Below are positions 48,333-60,853 of a stretch of 64,000 bases of DNA, one piece after another. Below the pieces are notes generated by a model. That model was given only the letters and a program-made list of their open reading frames with translations, ran no database searches and was not told the DNA's origin. The stretch's first letter is position 1; every line of letters begins with the position of its first letter. The translations under genes were made by a program, and so were the position numbers. This DNA is from Clavelina lepadiformis. Its lineage: Eukaryota > Chordata > Ascidiacea > Aplousobranchia > Clavelinidae. The stretch lies in NCBI RefSeq assembly GCF_947623445.1, contig NC_135245.1, positions 16,313,501 through 16,377,500 of the forward strand, given 5' to 3'.

Positions 48333-48790
48333 GTAAGTATGTAAGGCGCAGGTGTACGCCTACTGAATCAAAATTCGCCGTTTACGCCGAAGTCGGTCAT
48401 AATCTTATCTTAAGATTAAGCCTACTTGCAACTGTTAACCTGACTGATTGGAATTGGTTTGTTTTTTTTTTATTTAACTGGGAGCTTAACGGTTTACTAT
48501 ATTTATTCGAAACAGATCGGCCAAAGCAAAAAGTTTAGCAGAAACTTTGTGAAACAAATGTAAATATTTTCGAAAATGCAAGTCGTAGTCATGGTTAGGA
48601 TAAACGTTTGCTGAGCTTAATGCCCTAGCTGTCTAAGTAAGCCTCACAGAAAATCCCAGTTTTATGTAACACGTCACAAACCGTTTTATGTATTTACTGT
48701 TTTCTTGTGTACGATTCTCGATCAACACTTACGTCAAGTTTTGTCAGATTATTTTTTACAACATCAACAGAGTCTATACTCTACAGCCTT

Positions 48791-49008
48791 GGGCGATAGA
48801 CAAGTTCGGTCAGTTGTATTTCTTACAACAAACCTTTAAATGGTTAACGATTGCCTGGACACGTAGTTAATCTGCCAACTAATAACGAGTCAAAACAACG
48901 GGCGATAGACAAGTTCGGTCAGTTGTATTTATTACAAGAATCCTCTAAATGGTGAACGATTGCCCGGACATGTAGTTAATCTGCAAACGAATAACGAGTC
49001 TAAGCAAT
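48791..49008. repeat. Two-copy 109-base tandem repeat
   Basis: GGGCGATAGACAAGTTCGGT begins at 48791 and again at 48900. The two 109-base copies match at about 90% through AATAACGAGTC. There are no terminal inverted repeats. It lies between the candidate leader exons. Confidence 0.85.
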
Positions 49009-49681
49009 GGGCCCCGAGGACAGATGTTTTGGAAACATCCAAGTCACCGCACGTGAGGCTATAATATTATTGGCGATTTTTTAAAGTCATTCTTGGATTG
49101 AATCACGAGGTCGACACAAACAGAAGGATTGTTTTCGGCGGTGTTTGGGTCACTTAAAAAGTCAAATTACTACGAGAGAAGAGTGGAAAATACACCAGCC
49201 TGCAATCTATGCCCAATCGATGCTGCGTTGGCATCGTAACTTTTTTTAACAGACAGCATGCTGAAAGGCGAAAAAGCTCTTTTGCACTTTTTTTGGTCTA
49301 GTTAGTTCATAGGGTCAATAGACATATTTTAGGACGCCTTTCTTTTTTGAAGAATGTTATGTATTTTGAAAAACTTTTATAATTAGTTAACAAATTACAA
49401 TCTGCCTTATAAAATAATAACTAAGTTAAACCAGATTAAACAAATGTTCAAAAACAATTACGCACGTACGTGTGATCACTCGCACATGTTGTACCTCTCA
49501 CCACACAGAAGTGTTGTTTTAACGTTGTTGGCAGAACTCGGACGACACTGCTCGATCGCATTCCCCTCCTATAGTTGCCAGAGTTCCTATAAAATTGTAT
49601 GATTCTTAACGAAGGCCCAAGCAGAATCGTTAAAGTCTGTCAGGATTATATCGATTTAAATGTAATAATTTTGGTTTTCAG

Positions 49682-49709
49682 ATAGCTGTAATTGATCGTA
49701 GGAAAGAAG
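49682..49709 (+). other. Candidate upstream exon B of the zinc transporter gene
   Basis: 28 bases lie between the acceptor TTTTGGTTTTCAG and the donor AAG/GTAAGA. A further mini-exon of 12 bases is possible at about 49967-49978 (acceptor TTTTTATTGTGACAG, donor TTTCG/GTAAGT). They can be joined in frame with candidate exon A but not clearly to the transporter frame, so they are more likely leader sequence. Confidence 0.28.
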
Positions 49710-50134
49710 GTAAGAACGACGTAAATGTTTGTCAAACATACTGCAAAGTAATCAGTTTGCCTACACCAGTGAGTGCTAACAAGCAGTCTTTAATTGGACA
49801 GCGCAGTTTCCATGCAATTTAAGCTGTTTTATGCCAAAATTGTTCAGTTAAGGTTTATACCATACTTTTACAGTTTTTCTAATTGGATATAAAAACATAC
49901 GTTGCTATCCCCAAATATAATAAATTTATTTGTGTAATAGTCGAGGCAATTCTTTTTATTGTGACAGAGAATTATTTCGGTAAGTTTTTTATGAAGTTTT
50001 TTTGCTACAAATGAGTTGCAATCTCAACTGCTAACTTTGAAAATATTAGAGAACTAATATTTTTCGCAAAGTCAACGATCTTATCCGTTAATCTACCCAA
50101 CATTTGCCATTTGCGAACGGTGGTAAAGGGCAAG

Positions 50135-53000
50135 ATGGAAATCCTGATCACGAAGATTCTAATAATTTTCGGTCTCTTCTTTTCAACCCTACTTGCGGCC
50201 TTGATACCTTGGCTATGCATGAGGCATATCAGAAGAAGGCGACACCGCCGAGAAAAATCGGTCTGGAACAGAATTCTCCGCTGTTTCAAGAGGAAGCAAG
50301 ATCAGAAAGAATTTAACGACATCGCTCTTGAAAATGACATTATCCGTACTACAGCCTCGCAGGCCAACCGTCGAAAGAGCCGGTCGAAACTCATTTTAAG
50401 TTCATTGAACTGCTTTGCTGGAGGAATTTTCCTCGGGACAAGCTTCATCGGTCTGCTTCCGGAGATTCGTGAACATTTCATCGCCTTCAATATACAGTGG
50501 CCAACATTCTATAACAGGTGAATTATTTGCATCGGATTAAGCAGTTTTAGTTGCTTTACCGTGATGTAAACTCTGTAGACCAAAATTACTAGTTTAAAGC
50601 ATCAGTGTTTAATTGTTAGTATGAGTCACGCTGTCCGCTGTTACTAACATGCGGTTAAGTTAGTGAAGGATTAAATAACTTGTTTTTAAGTTCTTGGGAT
50701 TAAATTGAAGTTAAATTCAAATTAAAATTATTCAACTTATGGGTTAAAAATAGAAAAGTAGCTCTAAAGGTAAATTTTTTGGGCGAGGTAATAACGGTCG
50801 TATATACATTAACACGTATATTGAACTTAACTTTGTATCTAAACTATAAAATAAGAACAACTATAACAGTGCTGTAACTACAGTAAGTTAACGCCAAATT
50901 TTAATTTTTTCACAATACTCAAATAAAATAAAATACCAATCAACCAAGCATGACTATTTCCGCTTACCCTAGTTAGTTATAAATAATTGCTACTTGGGGC
51001 ACTATTGTGAAAACCAATTTTGGAGGGAAGGGGACGGAATCAAACTAATATTAAGGCTTGTATTATTGAATTAGGTTTAAATCCATACATTTCTGCATTG
51101 ACTTTATTGCAATCTTGACTTTTTGGTGTTTTGTTCACGCATAGTATTGGTCATTGCAAAAATGTTTCCTGTTATTCATCATCCCTGGACTGCGTTCACA
51201 TAATTATTTTTAACTGTCTAGTTTTTGCGCCTCTAACGAGAAAATATCGGTTTTGAATTGAAACGATTTTCAGAACGTTTCAAGGTATTTTCTTTTATTC
51301 GGACGCCATGTGAGGTTTTGATGAAGTTTATTTCGCAAACAACGGTTTGAAACATTTCGATGGGAACGCACACTGGCTGATATATATATCACTACATTGA
51401 GGAATAATATCAGAAAATTTGCCATATTTCAAAATATCTTCGAATTGAAAATGCATTGAGATTTTTTTGTTTAAGACTAAATACTGTACGAAATACGTGT
51501 AGTTCCGCCGAAAGAAACGGTCAGGTGTTTTGACGTAACTACTCCATTTTATTAGTGGCACGAACACCGCCTTCCAAATGGCGTTCACTTTCACTGAACT
51601 TTTAAAGTTACAAGATGTTTGAAGCTCTACAATAATATTTGATAAAATGTAGCCCACTGTTAAAATATTTACATTCCCCATGTACTTGCCGTAAGTATTC
51701 ATTTCAACCACGACATAGTTATTGGCCAAGACAATGGAGTACTCGTGCATATTCTACATTTCTACAAGATTCATGTGACCGGGATATACAAAGTGGCCAG
51801 CGGCTTTCTGCAAAAGCTTTATCCGATCGATAATTGGATTAAGTTATATGTTTCGCGTTCTTTACTCGGATATTATGCATTAAAGACGCTCTAATGGACG
51901 ATTTGACGCGATAGCTCTTAACAAAGATAAGTCACATATGTATGCTTATTTTTTTTGTTTCAAACTTGAAAGATTGTTAATACCACAAATGGTGGTAGCA
52001 TGCGCTAGTTTGGCATGTGCAGTTGACTGCCACGTAACTGCACGGGCCATATGTAACTGTTTTGGGAATTCCTGTTTATGTTTTTGAAAGTGACATCGTT
52101 ATTAGTCGTCTCCTGGGACGAGAATTATAGGCTAACTATGGCAGTTGTTTTTGTTTTGCAGTACTTCAACGAACGTCACTGCTGAGGTGGGAGAAGAAGA
52201 AGGGGAGAATATGCCCATTGCTGAGATCATTGTGTGTTGTGGATTATTCTTGATACTAACAGTTGGTGAGTGTTTTGTCTCTTTCACTTGTTTGCGGTTT
52301 TTTATGCTTTTCTTTTGGGCGGCTAACGTGTGACGTCAAATATGGAAAAGACCGTGACGTTTATCGTTTTTCCTTTTTAGAACAAACCGCACACTCTATT
52401 AATCAGTGGAGACAACGTCGCAAGAACCCTTACAACGGGGCGAATAATCTGAAAACATCCGCATCGTTTATTGATGGACGGAGCGCATCTATCCAGACCA
52501 ACCGGCTGGAAACTCTTATCAAAGCGCATCATGATCACGCCGGGATCAGATCTCTGATGCTGGTCGCGACTCTTTCCATTCACTCTCTTCTAGAAGGCAT
52601 CGCCATCGGACTCCAGGATTCGGTTGGAAGTATTCTCGCCATATTTATCGCAGTTCTCTTCCACAAGTCCTTGATGGCATTCAGCATGGGCACCAACCTG
52701 GTCCGGGCAAAACAGACGACCAAGAAAATCGTGTCGGCCGCTTTCCTATTTTCTTTCATGTCTCCGCTCGGTATCGCGATTGGCCTCACCTTGAAAACGA
52801 CAGGAGGAGAGGAAAACATGACAACCGCTCTTGTTAACGCCGTTCTGCAAGCAATCGCCACTGGCACCTTCTTGTATATTACTTTCTTTGAGGTTTTGGT
52901 TCGTGAGTTCGAATCCAATGGCAACCGATTTGCAAAGGTTTTCTCCTTGCTTCTAGGCTACGCATTAGTTCTGGTCTCCTTTATCGCTCAACATGCGTGA
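50135..53000 (+). CDS. ZIP-family zinc transporter (SLC39A1/2/3 type)
   Basis: Three coding exons, 50135-50517, 52162-52265 and 52381-53000, give 368 residues. ZIP proteins move Zn2+ (and related ions) into the cytosol across the plasma membrane. The N-terminal membrane segment (about 5-28) is followed by a long Arg/Lys-rich cytosolic stretch (29-85), then membrane segments from about 86. A histidine motif AHHDHAG sits at 211-217 in the variable loop. The family signature HSLLEGIAIGLQ (230-241) is in TM4, and FHK (256-258) is in TM5, supplying metal-site residues. SPLGIAIGL and GTFLYITFFEVL match ZIP1-3. The basic N-terminal stretch is unusually long for ZIP1. The first ATG of the frame was chosen; an in-frame upstream extension lacks any ATG. 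Which of ZIP1, 2 or 3 is nearest is not decided. Confidence 0.92.
51328..51750 (-). CDS. Unrecognised 140-residue frame inside zinc transporter intron 1
   Basis: An ATG-initiated minus-strand frame of 140 codons, the longest unexplained one in the window. It has no signal peptide, repeat or known motif. Lysine, tyrosine and phenylalanine dominate, as expected of AT-rich DNA. With stop codons at about 7% per codon here, roughly one frame this long is expected by chance in both strands of 64 kb. It may be nothing. No adjacent splice sites or poly(A) signal were identified. Confidence 0.15.
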   Translation of the reverse strand: MHEYSIVLANNYVVVEMNTYGKYMGNVNILTVGYILSNIIVELQTSCNFKSSVKVNAIWKAVFVPLIKWSSYVKTPDRFFRRNYTYFVQYLVLNKKISMHFQFEDILKYGKFSDIIPQCSDIYISQCAFPSKCFKPLFAK

Positions 53001-53006
53001 AGAAGG

Positions 53007-53415
53007 CAGGGCTTTGGAGCAAGCGTAAATGTTAAATTACTCCAGCTCCGGAGCTCTCTTTTATCATAAATAAGGTCATTGATACCACTGCTCCTGTTCC
53101 AGCTCCGGCTCCATTACATCAAAAACTGTGCAGCTATGAACATGTGACTGCTTTGCCGTCAAATTCCCAGCAACATGGTTAGTTAGAAAAGGTGGCGCCA
53201 AAGAGGCAACAATTCTTAATTTTGTGAAGGGTTGATGTTAAATTATGTGAATTTAGCCAATAGTAGTAAGCTAGCATCTTATGAAATACATCGGAGCAGG
53301 AGGTATTTTTCAAACAACTGGCTCCAGCTCCATTTGAATCTCACGTAGATCTCTGGCTCCAGCTCCGTTGAAAATGCACGGCTCCGGGGCTCCAGGCTCC
53401 GGCTCCAAACACCTG
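53007..53415. mobile_element. hAT-like element in the 3' UTR, touching the transporter stop codon
   Basis: About 409 bases, starting CAGGGCTTTGGAGC and ending GGCTCCAAACACCTG, an imperfect inverted pair. Inside are many GGAGCTGGAGCC / GGCTCCGG repeats. CGTGAAG occurs at 52996-53002 and 53416-53422, and the first copy includes the TGA stop of the transporter. Four bases (AAGG) separate the left duplicate from the element end, so the left border is not fully clean. Confidence 0.65.
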
Positions 53416-53660
53416 CGTGAAGTTTTGTTGCGCTTGTATGTTTCGCAAAAGTAGTCTGTATTTGGGCTTCATTTGTCCCTTATAGAAGCAATACTTAATA
53501 AGCAATAATTTTTGAATTTATTTCTTTTCCCTTCAACACTCAACTTACTAATAGTTTTCGCTAGAGGGCGCTTGAACTGTTTTGGCTCGCCTCCTATCCT
53601 TTTACTTATTTTGTTCTTTGATTTTTTGTGTTGCTAGAACGTTTTGTTACTCATCATAAT

Positions 53661-53666
53661 AATAAA
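53661..53666 (+). promoter_or_regulatory. Probable poly(A) signal of the zinc transporter
   Basis: This is the first AATAAA after the stop codon on the plus strand that I could find, 660 bases downstream and beyond the inserted element. Confidence 0.4.
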
Positions 53667-56600
53667 TTGCCATTACTCAAACCGACTCTGTAGTTTGACA
53701 TTTCAAGAGAAACAGACACTTAAACCATTAGGAGGTGCAATACGCTTTGCAGCGGGTTACTGTGACTAACAAAGCGGAGCGAACATTTTGCGATTTAACT
53801 GAAGAAAACAAACCAACTTTAATGAGAACAGTTCAAAAGAGCAGGTTTCAAATACCATGCAGCCCGAGGGCAAAGTTTTTCCCAAAGCGAAATATATGTA
53901 CAAATATTTACTGCTTGTCTGTTTTATAAGTGCTCTGAGAGATAATTAAATCATTTTATTAAAAACGTCGTGAAACTCGCTTGTTGTAAACACATGTGTA
54001 ACAGCAACGTAAAGTAACTGACTTATCTGCACGAGTATTCTATACACAAATAACAATTTCTGGTTCTCAGAAGGAAATAACTAGTCTCATTTGACTCGAA
54101 CTCTGCCGCTAAATAAAATTTTGTACTGAAACATAAATATCCAGCAAAACAGCTAAGTATTTAAGAAATATAATTGACGTTAAAATACGCTTCATAAAAA
54201 TACTTGGTTTTCGACCCGTGTGACAAGGATGTTCGTAAAATATCGAAAAATAAGTCTTTATCACAAAACGTATAATGATCAAAGGCAGTGGTAGTCGTTT
54301 TTAAAAATGCATGTTTTCATAAATGCACACTTAGACTACACTCAATCGGCATTTTAACATTTCATGCATGGTGAGAGACATCGCTTGCTAGAAAACTTTG
54401 CAGGAGACTTATGTGTCCAAATGTTCCCCAAAGGTTGAGGGGGTATGTCCCCTCGGGTCTTTCTGATAAAAAGTCCGTGTGCACAGTTGACGGACTGAAT
54501 CACGAGTCCAAAAAATAGAGCTGATGACCGCTTTCATGACGCTCAAAGATTGAAATGCAAAGTGATGCCCCCTTCTCCGCACTCATTTTTGGACATGATC
54601 CAGAGACTGATGTCTTGGTGTGCTGCAAAACTCTTACACTCTGGTCTAATATTACTGCTTACAACCGTAACGGTTATGTAAGGAGTTATGCAACAACTTT
54701 CCCACCTCAATCTGTTTCCTACTAGTTGTAGTAAACAATGGATTGTGTTCAATGAAGGCGAACTTCGTATGAACGAAAGGAAATTCACTAAAAATGTCGT
54801 CAACAAAAGTGTTTGTGAAAGATGTTTACATGAACCTGATACCTCAGTGCAACAATTTTCAAAATGTGATAAAATGGAAAGTTTTCACAATACAAAATCC
54901 TTCTGTCTCTACGCCTTTAACAACTTATGTTAATATCTAAACAAAAATGGTTCAAGGTTAGATTTAGAATCTTTGAAGGCCAAAAGATAAGGAATTGAAA
55001 GCTAGGTAAACAAAAGGAATTCCTATAGATTTTACATGTTTACACTAACGGTATGATTAGCAGCGTTGTGGTGACCTATTTTGTCACCGCAAACTTGTTG
55101 TGATTGAAAGGTTGCTAGCCCCGCGGTAATGTCTTAAAATGGAAGAACCTTCACACCACAAACTTACTGGTTACAAAGCTCTCACCAGTACAGCGTTGTC
55201 AGCAGGTTAGTTTTTAAATATTTTCTGTTTTTCATCCGGAAACCTATTGCACCCGACACAAGGATCATGTCATTTCGCTCTCGGCAATTTTTGCACACGA
55301 TTTGCTGTTTTTTATGGCTTGTCACATGCTTAAATAATGAGATGATGGATCTTGTATTACTTGTCCTGGAGCGATTATTCAGTAATCACGCTGATCACCG
55401 ATCGAAATTGTCACAAACCAAGGAATGCATTAATTTTTGATCAGCTTTGTGATTAGTTTGATTCAATTTTTACGCAACTTGTGTCAGAGGTTAAAATGAC
55501 ATTTTAAAAAGCGAAGCTATGAAATCTCTTGTGTAATTTGTCCTTGATTATGATTGTCGTTTTAAAAAATGTCCTCAGAGTCCTCAATAAATGGGTCTTA
55601 AAGGGAACTTTAAGAGACATCGTTAACTGCAAGATATTGGTTTTCAATTTATTTCGCTTAGCAACAATACCGTTATATAATGCGATAAAGTATCTACATC
55701 AAAAAAGTTATCAACAATTAAAGGTTTTGCACAATTGAAGCTATTGTACAGTAAATATAGACCTACTATACATATACATTACATATATCGTTCGTAGATA
55801 GTTATTGCACATAAATTTTTAATATAAAATAGCAGAAGAATTGTACGTGCTATAGCTTGATCAGATACTTTTTCATGTGTGATAACATGTTATTGGTAAG
55901 ACGCAATGCTGTATGTTACTGGGCACTCTCACCGCTCTCCGATCTAAACGGGAATACACGGAAAACACTCAAGAACTAAGAATTGTTTTCAAGACAAAGA
56001 TAGATTAAAAATGAATACGATTTTGGATGGAAAACGTGGTCCGTTTGTAGACATATTGCACAACTTTACACAACACTCTTCGTCTCCTAACATTACCCCA
56101 ATTCATTAGACTACCAGCGAACTGTGAAATTCGACTAACAGCAAGGGGGGTGTAAAAAATTTCTAAACGCAACTTATTGTGGGCTTACTCACTGCACGAA
56201 ACCGCATGAAAAGATCAGTGTATACATAGATAACTCCTCTAAACCAAAAGAAAGCAACTGAACTTGGTCAATTTCGGAACTTTGTCATAAGGAGTTAAAG
56301 TAAAATTGGTAGTTTATGTTTGTAACGTAATTTGAAAGCAATATTGTGACCATTTTGTAGTGCAGTCGTTTATCATTTACGTATCTACTGATAGGTTCAT
56401 GCACTTCGGTCAGTGAATCTTATATAAGCTACTATTACTCACCGTATACTGTTTGACTTAAAAGAACAGTTTGTGATATTTGTTACAATCATTGTTAAAG
56501 GGTGGTTTTTGCAAAGTCTACAGGCAGTTATCGCCGATTCCATAAAAACATAATTAAGATACGACTGATATTTTGTTATAGTTAAAAATTGAATTAGTAA

Positions 56601-58707
56601 TTGTTTTGGCTGCTTTACGTATCAATGTCGTCAAATGGAATGCAGGACGACCTGACGTGACCCGACAAAGAAATTTGGTTGCCTTTTATGGGCAACATGT
56701 CGTTAGCCTTTTAGCACAATTATTTACAACGTTTTAAACAGCCAATCACCAATCTTACTTGACCACTTTAAACCTCTCCAACTACAAAATTATACCATTA
56801 CTGATGACAAGAACACGTCTTTACAATATTTAAGTCTTCTGGGAATACTAAAAGGTCAGTCGTTTTGCAAAGCACTGAACCCAAGCCTTAATTACAACTT
56901 TAATTTTGCTTTAATGAAACAGTTATGATGACGCCGTATTGTAAGATTTCCCTTACCAAGACTTTTCTTCATTCGTAATTTTTCTTTCTTCTTCGTGATT
57001 AATTAGCAGCATGTTTTTGAACAACTTGTAAATAAATGCTTCTTGGGTCGATATCAATGATTTATTATTTTCGAGCGACATTTTTTCTCAGTCCATTTCA
57101 CCATGAATATAACTTATATGTGATGTTTTAGAACGGCAACAAACTTCAAGGGACCGCGTTTTTACGTTGTTGTGTTTTTAATGGGATTTTCGACGTCGCA
57201 ACATAAATTTTACAAAATATTTAAAGTGCCCTAAATATTGTACCAACTCAATTAAGATCCTGCTTTTGTAAAGATGAATGAGTACCAATGACCCTTAAAT
57301 ACAACTTTTGCGCGACCCTGTTCGGAATTTATATTTAAAAATCCAGCCGCTAGTTGGCACCAACTAAACGGAACCTAATCTTAAACGTGCCTGCATACTT
57401 AATGCGATTCGTAGGAAAACCGTCATTTGCGACGGCTTGCGTTGCAATGAGATGCGACTTTGTATTGTATGGTTGTCCAAATATTGTAAATCTGCCAATA
57501 ATTCAATATGCAAAACAATTATACAACCTTCAAAATTCGGCGACACATTTCAACTAAAAATATATCTAAATAAATAGGAAATACAGAATACACATCATGG
57601 TTTAATTTAGTGACATGTTTGTGCTTGTTACAATGGTTTTATGTTTGGGTCAGTGTTTAGAAGAACATCGGACTTGATATATTGCTTGTTATTATATATT
57701 GGGCGATTATTCTCATTTTGGGCGGGTGGCGTGTCCGTGCATTTACCGGTGCCAGCTTACTCTGTAAGTATGTGAGTTGAAACTATAAAGATTTGCACAT
57801 ACAGTTTTGCGACACACCTGTATATAACACGGTCTTTGCGACAAGCTGGTGTATCTTTAGCTCCTGTGGCCTGCGTATAAACATGACTTTTAGTGTAGAG
57901 GAGTAGTCCAATTGTTACTGCTTTTTTTAAAGTTGTCAGCTAATGACGTCATCACAGAAGGTTGAAAATCTTTTGCCCGACACGATTGTCGTGGAACGTA
58001 CAAGATCAATGAACTTCTGGAAACTATGAGCTTTCGAAACTTCTGGCTGCTATAAACAAAATATCGTTTTGCACAGTTTCACAATCACATCATATTCTAC
58101 GAATCTACGGCATTACGTAAAATACAGTGTAACATTTATGCTCTCCAAAATATGCATTTAACTATATACGAATGAATTTTATAAGATCTATTAAAGAAGT
58201 CGCAGAAACTATGCTTTTAATCGAAAACTATAAGATTTCCATATTGGGAACTTCCTATTGGTCGTTACTTGCATAACTATACATTTGCGATCAATATCTG
58301 CTCACGATTTATTTTCTTATATTGCGTTCGGCGATCATTTTACAGATAAGATGTTTTTGGCCAAAAGGTTTCTCACTTATTTTGATCAATGGACATTGAC
58401 ATAATGGTCAATGAGATTATTGGAGAGTATCGATAACGCGTGTTTCCATTTAAAAAGGCACAATTTATTCTTTGATGGAATTTAGAATTCAGAATACGAC
58501 GTTTACTGTGGTGAGCATTTTCCTCACACTCAAATCACAAACAAATCTTGCATAAGCACCATTGTGAGATATACCTTGAAAACGGTAATTTAATCTAATA
58601 GTGTTTTGTAGGAAATGTGGGTTTTGTAGTAACAACCTAATAAACGCAAACAAAACATAACTTTCTCTACGACCAAGAAAGTAAAGTCATTTACAACATG
58701 CATAATT
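53667..58707. other. Gene-poor stretch with one candidate first exon
   Basis: Apart from the candidate exon at 55139-55205 nothing is recognisable. Open frames are at most 81 codons and lack family motifs. No terminal inverted repeats or long tandem repeats seen. Confidence 0.45.
55139..55205 (+). other. Candidate first coding exon of an unknown gene
   Basis: The ATG opens MEEPSHHKLTGYKALTSTALSA and reaches a good donor (CAG/GTTAGT) after 67 bases. The local base composition is less AT-rich than its surroundings. No matching downstream exon was recognised before the window ends. The peptide is not familiar. Confidence 0.3.
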
Positions 58708-59115
58708 TCACGTTAAGAACAAAGTAGAACGGTGGTGGTCACATTGGCAGCAAAGGGGTACATCTTGGATTTCGATCCTTCCAAACCTGAGCACTGAGGA
58801 TGTCCACAAAGGTCTCAACAAATCCTGTCCCTTCTTTGGAACAAACAAACAACACACAACTGTACTCATCGGAGATGTTCTACTTGCGTCAAATGCAGGT
58901 ATGGTTGATTTCGCTTCCGTTTGTTCATGAATGAAAGTTTTCAGCGAAATTATTTGTTCTCGATGAACATTCTGAAACAAACAGACGAGTGAGTCCATTA
59001 TTTCTAATCCAATGTTGGTCAACATATTCTAACTAAGGTAGCGTGAAATGCGGAAGTGGACTCACTGGTTCTGGAACAATATGACCAAGCTCTGTCACTT
59101 CATTTTCAATAACTC
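58708..59115 (-). CDS. Candidate 3' end of an unknown minus-strand gene, two exons
   Basis: On the minus strand, exon 59115-59066 (acceptor CTGCTTTCTCCAG, donor CA/GTGAGT) reads GVIENEVTELGHIVPEP from the second base. A 94-base intron leads to exon 58971-58708 (acceptor GTCTGTTTGTTTCAG). That exon is open for 87 codons (NVHREQIISLKTF ... STLFLT) to a TGA. Phases agree across the intron. The splice sites are among the best in this region, but the protein is not recognised and the upstream exon joining in phase 1 is unknown. It may be linked with the Mutator-like frame at 59338-59688. Confidence 0.35.
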
Positions 59116-59337
59116 CTGGAGAAAGCAGTGGTAAGCACTTACCTTTCCTTACAAACGCATTTATCATCATTTATCATCAACATTTATCATTTTTCCTACA
59201 TTTTTCCTTTTTCCTACCTAGATATTTTGGGGTTGTTCGCTGTTTTGCTGTTTCTTTTATTAGTTATGGTTGCCATTTTCAAATCGTTATTTTCAAAGTT
59301 GTTGTTTTGTCACGATTTCTGTGTTGAAGTCGCTATT

Positions 59338-59688
59338 TCAACGATCGCTCTTTTGACGATCGCTATTCTGCTCGTTCGCAATCGCAGAAGCTGTCTCAGT
59401 GTCACTATCACGTATAGTGTCTCGCAAAAGCGGAGTTGATCCATCAATTTGATGAAGATTGGGTGCTTGAACCGACGCTTCAACGTCACAAACTGATTTT
59501 GGGTTTGGTGGAAGTAATCGCCGCCGTCTTTTGTACAGCATTGAGGATTTTACTTCGGTAAAGGATACCGTTTCAGCCCCTTTAGATTCTCTTTTCCTAG
59601 ACACTTCATTGAAGACCTGTCTTATGGAATCATTAGATTGGCATACACTTCCTCTGCACTCTTCCTTGAACTCCTTGCTTAATCTTGT
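59338..59688 (-). pseudogene. Mutator-like (MULE, FLYWCH-associated) transposase fragment
   Basis: The minus-strand frame runs from a possible acceptor (GCTACAG) for 116 codons without a stop. The order RLSKEFKEECR, SIRQVFNEV, ETVSFTEVKSSMLYKRRRR, LLPPNPKSVCDV and DGSTPLLRD follows the linker found after the zinc finger in animal MULE/FLYWCH transposases. That linker reads roughly IRQIFNE..., F..V.S.MYRRRR, LPPNP. No FLYWCH finger precedes it and no DDE core follows, so it is a fragment or a co-opted exon. Assigned from remembered family pattern only. Confidence 0.45.
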
Positions 59689-60406
59689 CTGTAGCTATGT
59701 GTGCTATGTGAGTATTCTGAAAAAGATTGACCATAAACATTACAACTAAAAAAAGTATTTGGTATTATTCATAGGCATGCAAAAATACTGGTTAAAGGAA
59801 ACGTAGGCTATATATACGTATACACTATAAACAACGTGAAAAAACGAAAACTACCACGAAAGCGCAAGAGCATTTTTGGAGCATCCTTATATACGGTCTT
59901 GAATCCAATTATAAAACTTACAACTATAAAAACATGCTGAAAATTGAAGTTAAATGGCCAAAAATGTGTAAATCAAGTATGCACACAGCTGCGTGTAGAT
60001 TTTCGTTACAGATTATACAGATGAATCACATCTCGTCAAGCTGGTTAATCTGTAAAATGTCGGTTTAGCAGGTATCCAGATAAATGAAATCGAAGGAATA
60101 TCACAGTGAAATCAATTTACGTAAAATAGCATGCATTTAGGACTACACTAAGATGCATAAAAGAACTGTAGTCAAGATTTAATTGCGCCTAAACTGAATA
60201 ATGCATGTAAAGGAAAATAGATCATTGATCATTGACTGGCCCTAACACAAACAATGGTTTGTGACAAGTATAAAAATTAAGATATAAATACTTTAACATT
60301 TGACGGAACCTTGATTAACGGTTTTTTCTATTGATTTGGAAGATCCGTTTCTAGACGGCGGTGTCGGACTTGGAGAGCGAGCTTTCCGGATTAAATTAGT
60401 AAATAA

Positions 60407-60845
60407 TAGGGATGGGCCGATACGAACCCAAACCCGAATAGATTCGCCGAATATCGCCTTCATGGAAGATTCGGGCGAACACGAATACCAAAAATAGCTA
60501 ACCCAAATACAATATTACTTATAAATTTACTGACTTTTGTTAAAAATGGTGATCTAGTTTCCCGACAAAGTTGAACTAGAACTAGTTGAACTAACTCTCC
60601 AGTACTTACAATGAAGGTCGTTTTCCTAACAATTTTACTTTTTCAATCGATTTTTAAACACTATTTTTCGAAAGAAAGCGATTTGTTTATCGATTACGTC
60701 ATTTTACAAGCAAGACTTAAGAACTTTTGGATGAAATTTTATTGTTTGGTTCTAATACGAATAGATTCGGGATTCGTTCGTGTCGACCTTCATGATATTC
60801 GGGTTCGCACGAACCCGAATAATCTTCCTCGCAGCACATCCCTAG
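60407..60845. mobile_element. hAT-like non-autonomous element
   Basis: 439 bases with ends TAGGGATGGGCCGATACG and GCAGCACATCCCTA. It is flanked by GTAAATAA (60399-60406) and GTAAACAA (60846-60853), seven of eight bases alike. CGAACCCGAATA / GAATATCG motifs recur near both ends. No transposase seen. Confidence 0.75.
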
Positions 60846-60853
60846 TAAACAAC

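Noticed and set aside
54688-54933. 81-codon frame with several cysteines
   Set aside because: Cysteine spacing matches no family I know. There is no signal peptide, and the length is expected by chance.
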